A stretch of 12,301 nucleotides of DNA from contig DAOOVG010000068.1 of NCBI GenBank assembly GCA_035369865.1, positions 1 to 12,301 of the forward strand, in the 5' to 3' direction. Positions within the stretch are counted from its first letter, which is position 1, and each line of letters begins with the position of its first letter. Below are positions 1 through 6,705 of the stretch, piece by piece. The position numbers were made by a program, and so were the translations under genes. Under the pieces are notes generated by a model, which saw only the letters and a program-made list of their open reading frames with translations, did no database searches and was not told the DNA's origin. Origin of the DNA: MVYY01 sp035369865. Its GTDB lineage: Bacteria; Bacteroidota; Bacteroidia; Bacteroidales; Paludibacteraceae.

Positions 1-141
1 TACCATTAAGATATTTGGTTCTACATCTGGCAATAAATCAATAGGTAAATTACTTAAAGAAAACAGCCCTAAAATAACTACTCCAATAAAAATCAGAGAA
101 GTCATAATAGGTCTTTTAACAGAACTTTCGTATAAACTCAT
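1..141 (-). CDS. RND efflux transporter, inner-membrane pump subunit (N-terminal fragment, runs off the window)
   Basis: The ATG at 141-139 opens a frame that stays open to base 1, giving 47 residues. It begins MSLYESSVKRPIMTSLIFIG, followed by a hydrophobic run and NLPIDLLPDVEPN. A short cytoplasmic amphipathic start, a first membrane helix at about residues 13-31, and the LPIDLLPDVEPP-like segment entering the periplasm are the hallmark beginning of AcrB/CzcA/HAE1-type RND pumps. Such pumps are proton-driven trimers that extrude drugs, detergents or metabolites through an adaptor and an outer-membrane channel. The gene follows the adaptor gene after 62 nt in the same direction, as expected for an efflux operon. 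Substrate class cannot be told from 47 residues. The missing part, about 1000 residues, lies to the left of the window. Confidence 0.9.
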   Translation of the reverse strand, partial: MSLYESSVKRPIMTSLIFIGVVILGLFSLSNLPIDLLPDVEPNILMV

Positions 142-203
142 AATTTTAAATTTAGAACTTCGTTATTTAAAAAACTTTGCTCAGTTTATTTTTTCAATAA
201 TCA

Positions 204-1223
204 TTATTTGACTACATTTACTTTTACTCCATCAGCAAGGCGAGCTTGTCCTGCAACAACTACTTGTGCCCCATCTTCTATACCGGAAATAATTTCATAT
301 TCATTTCCAATTTTCTGCCCTAATTCTACCTTTTGATAGGTCACTTTCCCATCTTTATAAATATAAACGAAATATTCACCTGAACCGCTTTGCTTAATTA
401 CTGCCTGATCAGGAACTACAATAGATTTTACTGTGCCAAAATTTAATTTTACCCTTGCAAACATACCAGGACGAATTTTGTAATCATTGTTATTTAATTT
501 GATTTCAACAGAAAAAGTTCTGGTTCTTTCATCAATAGTAGGATAAATTAAGTTCACTTTCCCAGTAAAAAATTCATTTTTTAAAATATCGAATGTTACT
601 TGAGCAGGCATTCCTAATTTTACATCTGAATAATTTGTTTCAGAAACATTTACAATTGCCCTTACCGGATTTATCTGCATAACAACTAACACAGGAAATT
701 GAGCACTATAAATATCTCCATTATCATAATTTCGAGCAGTAACAACTCCGTTGGTAGGACTTAACAAATAAGTGTTTTCGGCCAAATTTTGCAAATTGGT
801 CGTTGCTACATCAAGTTGCAATTTTGCATTATCCAATTCCTGCTGAGAAGCACCACCCACATTAAAAAGTTCTAAAACACGATTATAAATCCGCTGATAA
901 TTAGCAACTTGATTTTCTAAATTTGATAAATTTGCATCATCCATCTGAACTAATTTTTGCCCTTTTGAAACATGATCACCTACTTCGACGAATATTTTTC
1001 GGATTCGACCTGGTGCGGCAGGAGCAACATTATTTTTGACTTCAGGCAAGATAGTTGCTGTTAAGTTGGCATATCGTTCAACATCCCGCAATGACACCTG
1101 CTGAATACGAACATTTGGAATTTCACTTTCAATTTTGGTTTTCTTTTGTCCTGATTTTCCGCATGAAGTAAATCCAAATACTATTGCTAAAAACAGAATA
1201 CCAAATTCTATTGTCCTTTTCAT
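204..1223 (-). CDS. RND efflux periplasmic adaptor (membrane fusion protein), lipoprotein
   Basis: This 339-residue protein bridges the RND pump and the TolC-like channel. Residues 1-20 are a lipoprotein signal ending in a lipobox (FTSC), so Cys21 should be lipidated and anchor the mature protein to a membrane from the periplasmic side. The two halves of the lipoyl/barrel-sandwich domain are visible at about 66-97 (including VGDHVSKGQKLVQMDD) and 151-185 (LLSPTNGVVTARNYDNGD). Between them, residues 98-150 form a heptad-rich alpha-hairpin that would dock the outer-membrane channel. The beta-barrel follows at about 186-262 (RTRTFSVEIKL, RPGMFARVKL), and the membrane-proximal domain at 263-339 (VPDQAVI). 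Length is slightly short of E. coli AcrA (about 397), which is normal for Bacteroidota adaptors. It sits 51 nt after the TolC gene and 62 nt before the pump gene. No Shine-Dalgarno is seen before the ATG. Confidence 0.95.
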   Translation of the reverse strand: MKRTIEFGILFLAIVFGFTSCGKSGQKKTKIESEIPNVRIQQVSLRDVERYANLTATILPEVKNNVAPAAPGRIRKIFVEVGDHVSKGQKLVQMDDANLSNLENQVANYQRIYNRVLELFNVGGASQQELDNAKLQLDVATTNLQNLAENTYLLSPTNGVVTARNYDNGDIYSAQFPVLVVMQINPVRAIVNVSETNYSDVKLGMPAQVTFDILKNEFFTGKVNLIYPTIDERTRTFSVEIKLNNNDYKIRPGMFARVKLNFGTVKSIVVPDQAVIKQSGSGEYFVYIYKDGKVTYQKVELGQKIGNEYEIISGIEDGAQVVVAGQARLADGVKVNVVK

Positions 1224-1274
1224 TTTGAATATTGATTATTTAATTGTTTAAAAATCTAATTAATTCTTTATATT

Positions 1275-2612
1275 TTATTTTCCTAAAAGTTTTTCTAAAT
1301 CAGCTTTTGCTGACAAATAATTATAAATAGACTGATTATAAGCTAAACCAGCTTGCGTATAGACTAATTCTGCATTTGACAAATCAAGATAAGTAGAAGC
1401 TCCCACTTCATACATTTTTTGCGATATAAGCAATGCCTTTTCAGCCTGACGTAATCCTTCTTTATTGGTTTCAATTGTCTTAATTGCTTGATTGATATTA
1501 TCTAAATACGACATTGCTTGTAATTCCAAGCCTCGCCTTAAGTTATCGCGTTGATATTTCATTTCATCCAATTGAACTTTTATTTGCTTTTGTTTATTTA
1601 TTTTTTCCCCACCTTGAAAAAGAGGAATGGCAAGTGTAATTGCTCCTGTAGAGGTTGGGAACCAATGATAATTTGAAAAAGCCACAGAATCATTTGCCAT
1701 TGTCATGTATTGATAATTAAAAGAAGCTGAAAGAGTTGGCATTAAAGTGCTTTTCTGAATTTTTAAAGTTTGTTGAAGTTGTTGGGTTTTAATATCGAAT
1801 TGCTTTAAATCAGAGTTGGCTTGCAAGGTAGTAGTATCGATAGCCAATACATCCGAATATTTTGTAGCTTCATAATCTGCTAAATTCCCTTTTACTTTCA
1901 GTCCTGTAAACATGTCAATACCCATAAGCATTTTTAATTTCAAAATACTGAGAGTGACGGCATTTTCTGCTGAAACGAGGTTAGTACTTGCACTTTTCAC
2001 CTGTACATCTGCTCTTATCCATTCAAATTCAGATACTACTCCTTGTTTATACTTGTTTTCTATAACTTTTGCATTTTCAATAGCAATATCATAACTTTTT
2101 TTGAACACATCATAAGAATCCTGAGCTAATAAAGTAGCATAATAAGACTTTGACACTTCATTAATTAAAGAAAGTTTTGAAGAACGAGCGGATTCGAGTG
2201 CTAATTCAGCATCCAGCTCTGACATTTGAATGGTTGCCCACAAAGTAGGAGCAATAATAGGGAGAGAAGCTGAAATACCGCCACTAAAGGTATTGTCTTG
2301 TCCCACTTCTACTCCTTCAGGTCGTGGTGGCATACCAGGTAAAGAGAAAAACAACTTCTGTTTTTTTATTGCTCTCGAATAATTTCCCACAGCATTTATG
2401 GAAGGAAATAAAGCACCCCGTTTTTCTTTCTTTGAATAATCTACCCGTTCAATTTCCTTATCAGCTATTTTAATAGTAGGGCTTTCGCTCAGGGCAATTT
2501 CAATGGCATCTGATAAAGTTACGATAAGTGTATCTTGAGCATATAACTTACTATTAATCAATAATAAACTTATCACAACAAAAAAAATTCTTTTCAAATG
2601 TTTTTTATTCAT
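1275..2612 (-). CDS. TolC-family outer-membrane efflux channel
   Basis: This 445-residue protein is the outer-membrane exit duct of the tripartite pump. Residues 1-25 form a Sec signal peptide (KKHLKR, then a hydrophobic core), with likely cleavage at YA|Q. The mature protein shows the internal duplication typical of OEP domains. The first half begins VTLSDAIEIALSESPTIKIA, followed by GALFPSINAVGNYSR. The second half, from about residue 265, has long coiled-coil segments (QFDIKTQQLQQTLKIQKSTL) followed by MPTLSASFNYQY, a strand of the beta barrel. The C-terminal stretch, YEVGASTYLDLSNAELVYTQ, is the usual closing helix of the family. There is no lipobox, so it is a TolC-like rather than OprM-like lipidated channel. 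It follows the TetR gene by 36 nt and precedes the adaptor by 51 nt, consistent with one transcript. Confidence 0.95.
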   Translation of the reverse strand: MNKKHLKRIFFVVISLLLINSKLYAQDTLIVTLSDAIEIALSESPTIKIADKEIERVDYSKKEKRGALFPSINAVGNYSRAIKKQKLFFSLPGMPPRPEGVEVGQDNTFSGGISASLPIIAPTLWATIQMSELDAELALESARSSKLSLINEVSKSYYATLLAQDSYDVFKKSYDIAIENAKVIENKYKQGVVSEFEWIRADVQVKSASTNLVSAENAVTLSILKLKMLMGIDMFTGLKVKGNLADYEATKYSDVLAIDTTTLQANSDLKQFDIKTQQLQQTLKIQKSTLMPTLSASFNYQYMTMANDSVAFSNYHWFPTSTGAITLAIPLFQGGEKINKQKQIKVQLDEMKYQRDNLRRGLELQAMSYLDNINQAIKTIETNKEGLRQAEKALLISQKMYEVGASTYLDLSNAELVYTQAGLAYNQSIYNYLSAKADLEKLLGK

Positions 2613-2648
2613 ATTTTATACTTTTAAATTATTCAATTCAACTAAAAT

Positions 2649-3332
2649 TTAATTAAAAACTCCCTTTGATTCTGATCTATAATTATTTAAAATATTTTCA
2701 TTCTTTTTCATTTCTACTGGATTCTCTTCCACACCTTTATAATTCTCCTGAACATATTGTAATCCTTCCTCATTAGCAATTACATGAATAATCACGTCAA
2801 TAAAAAAGTCTATCAATCTTTTCTTTGAATATTTTTTTGAATATTTATTCAAGGTATTAAAAATATTTTTTAAGTGTTCGGAATAAAGAATCGAAATCAA
2901 AATTATATCTAAATCTTTTCTATAAAAACCTTCTTCAACACCACGTTTTAAATTTGTTTCAAAAAGTTTTTTCAGAAAATCTTGTCTTATCAAAATATGC
3001 TTTTTAAAAACTTCAGGATAATATTTTTTTATATCATTCCACATGAGTGTTGGCTCACAATTTGCTCTTTTTTTGATTTCTTTCAATGATAAAATTAGAA
3101 ACTCAATAGCATTTTTATTTTTTAGAATACCCTCGAGCTTTTTCAAATAAAATTCTTCTTGATAGAAAAGCACAGCATCTACCAAATCTTGCTTTTGATC
3201 AAAGTAAGAATAAAAGGTTTTTTTTGAAATACGCAAATTACTACATATCTCATCAATAGATATATTTTTTATACCTAATTGATGAAATAGAAAACTTGCT
3301 TCAAGTAATATGGACTCTCGTATGTCTTTCAT
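2649..3332 (-). CDS. TetR/AcrR-family transcriptional regulator of the efflux operon
   Basis: This is a 227-residue one-component regulator. The N-terminal 50 residues are a typical TetR DNA-binding domain. The segment ILLEASFLFHQLGIKNISID is followed by the helix-turn-helix at about 25-46 (IDEICSNLRISKKTFYSYF), which contains the family signature TFYxYF and then the DQKQDL stretch. The remaining ligand-binding and dimerisation part is Lys- and Ile-rich and not diagnostic. The last 30 residues are polar and probably disordered. It is the first gene of the operon, so it most likely represses its own transcription and that of the downstream pump genes until a substrate binds. This is inferred from position and family behaviour. 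The ATG at 3332 has no Shine-Dalgarno. Confidence 0.9.
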   Translation of the reverse strand: MKDIRESILLEASFLFHQLGIKNISIDEICSNLRISKKTFYSYFDQKQDLVDAVLFYQEEFYLKKLEGILKNKNAIEFLILSLKEIKKRANCEPTLMWNDIKKYYPEVFKKHILIRQDFLKKLFETNLKRGVEEGFYRKDLDIILISILYSEHLKNIFNTLNKYSKKYSKKRLIDFFIDVIIHVIANEEGLQYVQENYKGVEENPVEMKKNENILNNYRSESKGVFN

Positions 3333-3351
3333 GTATAATTAGAAAGTTTGG

Positions 3352-3385
3352 CAAAATTAGAAAAAAACTTATTCCAAAAATCAAA
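3352..3385 (-). promoter_or_regulatory. Candidate Bacteroidota-type promoter for the TetR/efflux operon
   Basis: On the minus strand the -7 box TAATTTTG (3359-3352) fits TAnnTTTG, the consensus of the primary sigma factor of Bacteroidota. A TTTG at 3385-3382 could serve as the -33 element, with a 22-nt spacer against the usual 19-21. Transcription would start near 3345, leaving a leader of about 13 nt before the TetR ATG. The region is very AT-rich, so a chance match is possible. Confidence 0.4.
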
Positions 3386-3392
3386 AAATCAT

Positions 3393-3409
3393 TTATTAAT
3401 AGTTAATAA
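3393..3409. repeat. Inverted repeat, possible TetR operator
   Basis: TTATTAA-TAG-TTAATAA is a perfect 7-bp inverted repeat with a 3-nt centre, ending about 8 bp upstream of the putative -33 box of the TetR operon. TetR-family repressors usually bind palindromes of about 15-20 bp near their own promoter, so size and place fit. A second, 6-bp repeat (ATTGAT-A-ATCAAT) lies at 3431-3443. Both consist almost only of A and T, so chance occurrence in this intergenic region is a real alternative. Confidence 0.25.
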
Positions 3410-3748
3410 TTACTGAATGATTTATAAATAATTGATAATCAATCAAATAAAAAGTTAATTAAAAAACTTCAAAAATAAAAAAGTTTCCTGGTTTTTTAAA
3501 AAATAATAAAATGAAAAAAATACTTGTGGTTCGGATAAAAAATTACCAAAAAAGAGTTCCAATAAAGGGAATTATTTAAAAATCAATCACCTAAGAATAA
3601 TAATAACCACAATAATGGAGGGAGTTACAATTTTTTTATTATCAATGATTGTTGTTATGAACAGTGGCAAAAAATCCAAAGGCGCCTTTTTCAAACTTAT
3701 GGCATTCAATCTTTATTTTATTTATGGTTTTCTTTATTATTTTCCCCT

Positions 3749-5440
3749 TTATTTGCTATATTTTCTTTTCCTTATCCACTGATAGATAATTCCAAAAAGA
3801 GCTAATAAAATTATTGGAAGTGAGATATTGATTACTTGACAAATATTTTTTTTATCACGTACAGCATTTTTATTTAGTAAACGCAACTTAAAAGTTTTGG
3901 TACGTAATTGCATCCAACCTTCCTCATCGGCTAAATATAACACTGCATTTTGAATAAAATCTTTATTACCAAATTGTTGATTCATATATCTGTCAAAACC
4001 TAAGGGTAATGTTGTACTATCGCTTGCCAGCCCAGAAGTTTCGTTTCTAATGATGTCCCCATCTGCTACAAAAATCTGACGAGTTGGTTTGCTTTGATAT
4101 TGAACCTTATTTATATTTATCAAACCCGCAGGAAGCATTCTGTTCCTGAAAACCGATTCAAAACTTCCTTCCACCAGAATAGCTACTGGCACATACCCTA
4201 AATTGAAATATTCCTTATCATTGGCTTTTGGTAATGCCCTTAAATCAATGGTAGAAGGTGTAGGAATAATATGAGTATTATTAGAAGTAGCAAGCAATAC
4301 CGTTGATTTTGTATGTGGATTGTCACCTACTGCGTCAACACTAGAACAAAAATCTGTTTTAATTTCTGTTATATTTCTGGTAATAGGATGTTGATATGAA
4401 GTAAGAAGCAAAGGTGCAAAATACCAAGGCATTGGTTCGAAGTGAGGAGATTGGTTTTGAGAAGCAACATTTACAGGCACTAAGACACATTGTACATCTT
4501 GCAATAGAACAGGATTGACACGAACACCATATCTAAATAGTTGATCGTTTAAATTTATATCCAATGCCCATGCAGGAGAAAATCCAACAGTTGAAAGATT
4601 TTCTTTTAAAAGTTGCACTCCGTCAATCAACCAAAGAATACGACCTCCTTTCATAATGTATTGATCTATAATGAATTTATCTTTTTCACTGAAAGGAAAC
4701 ATTGGCTTTGCAACAATCAAAACTTTATAATCATCTAATATCGAAGCATCTGTGCCAATTATACCTCGATCAATTTGAAAATATCGACTTAAAGCTTTAC
4801 TGATATCATAAGTTTCTGCTTCTGAGAGTTCGCCATGACCCTCGAGAAAAGCAATTTTATTTACTTGGGTACTTGTCAATCGGCGAATAGCATCTGTAAT
4901 TTCAAATTCGAGATTTTCTATGGAAATATTGATGTTCTGCTCACCAGAATTACCTGGTAAATTCTTCAATAAATTTACCAATGTTTTATTCCCTTTATAT
5001 TCAATTTCAAGCCAGGGAAAAATAATTTTTTGAATGGCTTTTCCTTCTTTATCACGCTCATAAACTGCTGTTGGGGTCAAGCCATGCGAACTCAATTTTA
5101 AATAATTTTCTTCTCTTTCTGTCGAACTTTTTGCCAGCGAAGGATTTATAGTCTTTATTTCTATTCCTTTTTTTGAATAGGCAGATAATTCCTCCAGCAT
5201 TTGAATCGTTGATTTTTTCATCCTCAAGAAACCAGGATTCAAATCTCCTTCAAGATAAAGAGTCGCTTTGAGTGGATCGTCAAGTTGTTGCATTAACTTT
5301 TTTGAAATTGGCGAAAGCGTGTATCGTTTGTCAGAAGTAAGATCTAATCTGAACGGAAAAATTAAAATAAAGACAAGAATGACTAAAAAAATTAAAATGA
5401 AAATTCCTTTTTTATTTTTCCAGAGATGGATGTAGCTCAT
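3749..5440 (-). CDS. gldG: GldG-like ABC transporter auxiliary/substrate-binding membrane protein
   Basis: With the ATG at 5440 the protein has 563 residues, the usual GldG length. A single membrane helix at about residues 12-30 (IFILIFLVILVFILIFPF) is followed by RLDLTSDKRYTLSPISKKL, the entry motif of GldG and related ABC-transport auxiliary proteins. The large extracytoplasmic part contains KIAFLEGHGELSE (195-207) and GGRILWLIDGV (265-275). Near the C-terminus is a segment reading NKDFIQNAVLYLADEEGW, and the protein ends with a second membrane helix and a basic tail (IRKRKYSK). In gliding Flavobacteriia GldG works with the permease GldF and ATPase GldA. In non-gliding relatives the role is unclear. 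The frame also extends to a TTG at 5488 (16 more residues). I prefer the ATG because it starts directly before the KNKKG-plus-helix module. Neither gldF nor gldA is adjacent. Confidence 0.85.
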   Translation of the reverse strand: MSYIHLWKNKKGIFILIFLVILVFILIFPFRLDLTSDKRYTLSPISKKLMQQLDDPLKATLYLEGDLNPGFLRMKKSTIQMLEELSAYSKKGIEIKTINPSLAKSSTEREENYLKLSSHGLTPTAVYERDKEGKAIQKIIFPWLEIEYKGNKTLVNLLKNLPGNSGEQNINISIENLEFEITDAIRRLTSTQVNKIAFLEGHGELSEAETYDISKALSRYFQIDRGIIGTDASILDDYKVLIVAKPMFPFSEKDKFIIDQYIMKGGRILWLIDGVQLLKENLSTVGFSPAWALDINLNDQLFRYGVRVNPVLLQDVQCVLVPVNVASQNQSPHFEPMPWYFAPLLLTSYQHPITRNITEIKTDFCSSVDAVGDNPHTKSTVLLATSNNTHIIPTPSTIDLRALPKANDKEYFNLGYVPVAILVEGSFESVFRNRMLPAGLININKVQYQSKPTRQIFVADGDIIRNETSGLASDSTTLPLGFDRYMNQQFGNKDFIQNAVLYLADEEGWMQLRTKTFKLRLLNKNAVRDKKNICQVINISLPIILLALFGIIYQWIRKRKYSK

Positions 5441-5508
5441 TGAAAAAAATATAAATAATTTACGACAAAAAAAATTCCTTCGGTTCAAGAAAATAAAGAA
5501 TTCTCTTG

Positions 5509-5516
5509 CAAAGATA
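5509..5516 (-). promoter_or_regulatory. Candidate -7 box for gldG
   Basis: Minus-strand TATCTTTG is a perfect TAnnTTTG box and identical to the one ahead of parA. Initiation would fall near 5502, giving a leader of about 60 nt to the preferred ATG or about 14 nt to the alternative TTG. The nearest upstream TTTG (5545-5542) leaves a 25-nt spacer, longer than usual, so only the -7 element is well supported. Confidence 0.4.
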
Positions 5517-5753
5517 ATTAATTCAAAAGAGAGATTAAAAACAAAATAAACTTACTTGCATAAATTTCATTTTGGAAACTAACCTATGTAAATAACTTAA
5601 ATTTAAGCATATTATTTGTTTGCAAATTTCATATTATTTTTCTGTAAAAAATTTAAAACTATAAACATGAAAAACAAGTTTTTAAAGTAAATATTTTGAC
5701 GTGTTACAGATTAATAAAAAATCTTATTTCTATTCTGCTGAGCAACTAATTTA

Positions 5754-5784
5754 TTGAACTGGTAAATTTATTTTATTATCTTTG
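5754..5784 (+). promoter_or_regulatory. Bacteroidota-type promoter for the parAB cluster
   Basis: TTG at 5754-5756, a 20-nt spacer, then TATCTTTG at 5777-5784 fits the Bacteroidota consensus (-33 TTG, spacer 19-21, -7 TAnnTTTG) in every fixed position. Transcription would start around 5790 and leave a leader of about 90 nt before the parA ATG at 5882. This is the best promoter match I found in the window. Confidence 0.6.
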
Positions 5785-5837
5785 TCCGTATCATATTTTA
5801 TATAAATCTGAAAAATCCTGATGGATAAGAAACTACC

Positions 5838-5879
5838 TATCAATTTTATTAAGTTATTGATAAATTGATTATTAATAAT
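5838..5879 (+). repeat. Overlapping inverted repeats in the parA leader
   Basis: Two mutually exclusive pairings share the same left arm. TATCAAT (5838-5844) pairs with ATTGATA (5856-5862). ATCAATTT (5839-5846) pairs with AAATTGAT (5862-5869). A 12-bp AT-only palindrome, ATTATTAATAAT, follows at 5868-5879 and ends two bases before the parA ATG. The set could be an autoregulatory operator or a leader RNA switch, but all elements are AT-rich and the hairpins would be weak. Confidence 0.3.
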
Positions 5880-5881
5880 TT

Positions 5882-6655
5882 ATGGGAAAAATAATATCAT
5901 TAGCCAATCAAAAAGGAGGAGTTGGTAAAACAACAACAGCTATTAACTTAGCTGCTTCATTAGCAACCCTTGGTGAAAAAGTTTTATTAGTAGATGCTGA
6001 TCCGCAAGCAAATGCTTCTTCAGGGTTAGGTATCAATGTTCAATCATTGCAATTTACCATTTATGAATGCTTAATAGATGGAGTTGAACCTAAAGATGCC
6101 ATTTTGCCAACAGAAATTGAAAATCTGTTTATTCTTCCTTCTCATATTGATTTAGTTGGGGCTGAAATTGAAATGTTGAATTTAGACCATCGAGAAAAAG
6201 TAATGCAAAATTTGCTTCGACCTTTAAAACCTTATTACAACTATATTTTGATTGATTGTTCTCCTTCTTTAGGACTTATCACAGTAAATTCACTTACTGC
6301 TTCTGATTCTGTAATCATTCCTGTTCAATGCGAATATTTTGCCCTGGAAGGAATTAGTAAACTTTTAAATACCATTAAAATTATAAAAAGCAAATTGAAT
6401 CCTTCTTTGGAAATTGAAGGTTTTTTACTTACGATGCATGATAACAGACTACGTTTAGCCAATCAAGTATATGCTGAAGTAAAAAAACATTTCCAGGAAA
6501 TGGTTTTTGATACCGTTATTGCTCGCAATGTTCGTCTAAGTGAAGCCCCAAGCTATGGTAAGCCTGTCATGATGTACGATCCAGAATCGAAAGGAGCTAT
6601 TAATTATCACAATTTAGCTAAAGAATTGATTGCCAAGCAAAAAGTAAAACTTTAA
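5882..6655 (+). CDS. parA: ParA/Soj chromosome-partitioning ATPase
   Basis: This 257-residue protein has the normal length of a chromosomal ParA without an N-terminal DNA-binding extension. The deviant Walker A motif KGGVGKTT occupies residues 11-18, with both the signature Lys11 and the P-loop Lys16. Walker A' is at 35-42 (LLVDADPQ). Walker B is at about 121-128 (YILIDCSP), followed by the switch segment IIPVQCEYFALEGISKLL. The ATP-bound dimer binds DNA non-specifically in the nucleoid and is stimulated by ParB, moving or positioning the replicated origin region. The N-terminal ParB-activating extension seen in plasmid ParAs is absent, which supports a chromosomal role. parB follows after 50 nt. 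The ATG is preceded by AT-rich sequence with no Shine-Dalgarno. Confidence 0.97.
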   Translation: MGKIISLANQKGGVGKTTTAINLAASLATLGEKVLLVDADPQANASSGLGINVQSLQFTIYECLIDGVEPKDAILPTEIENLFILPSHIDLVGAEIEMLNLDHREKVMQNLLRPLKPYYNYILIDCSPSLGLITVNSLTASDSVIIPVQCEYFALEGISKLLNTIKIIKSKLNPSLEIEGFLLTMHDNRLRLANQVYAEVKKHFQEMVFDTVIARNVRLSEAPSYGKPVMMYDPESKGAINYHNLAKELIAKQKVKL

Positions 6656-6705
6656 TCAGTTTAAAATAATAAAGAGATAAAAAAATCGTTCCACAGAAAA
6701 AAGTT

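Larger units (their letters stand above)
3333..3748. other. Intergenic region between the TetR gene and gldG
   Basis: These 416 bases separate two minus-strand genes. Near 3352-3409 lie the candidate promoter and operator of the efflux operon. A 12-bp perfect palindrome with a GC-rich core, AAAGGCGCCTTT, sits at 3678-3689. It is out of character with its surroundings and lies about 60 bp beyond the gldG stop. It lacks a proper loop and so is a poor terminator. On the plus strand two small open frames occur: 3511-3579 (22 residues, beginning MKKILVVRIK) and 3615-3782 (55 residues, hydrophobic). Neither has a visible promoter or ribosome binding site, and I do not call either as a gene. No RNA gene was recognised. 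Confidence 0.6.
5441..5881. other. Divergent intergenic region between gldG and parA
   Basis: This AT-rich stretch of about 440 bases carries outward promoters for gldG and parA, described separately. Between them, at 5614-5627, is ATTTG-TTTG-CAAAT, a 5-bp stem with a 4-nt loop. A similar ATTTGTTTG...CAAAT element recurs after prfB at 12194-12211. No canonical parS site (a CACGTG-centred 16-mer) and no cluster of DnaA boxes is present, so nothing shows that this is an origin or a centromere-like site. I see no protein-coding gene here beyond a 15-codon frame in the parA leader (5821-5868). Confidence 0.6.

Noticed and set aside
1912..2094. 60-residue plus-strand frame inside the TolC gene
   Set aside because: It is antisense to a clearly coding gene, with no family resemblance and no promoter.
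3511..3579. 22-codon frame beginning MKKILVVRIK in the TetR-gldG gap
   Set aside because: Too short, no promoter or ribosome binding site, and of a composition expected by chance in AT-rich DNA.
3772..3780. TTATCCACT resembling a DnaA box
   Set aside because: A single 8-of-9 match inside the end of gldG, with no cluster of boxes and no origin-type unwinding element beside it.
5489..5881. Replication origin or canonical parS near parA
   Set aside because: No CACGTG-centred palindrome and no DnaA-box cluster are present. parAB alone does not mark an origin.
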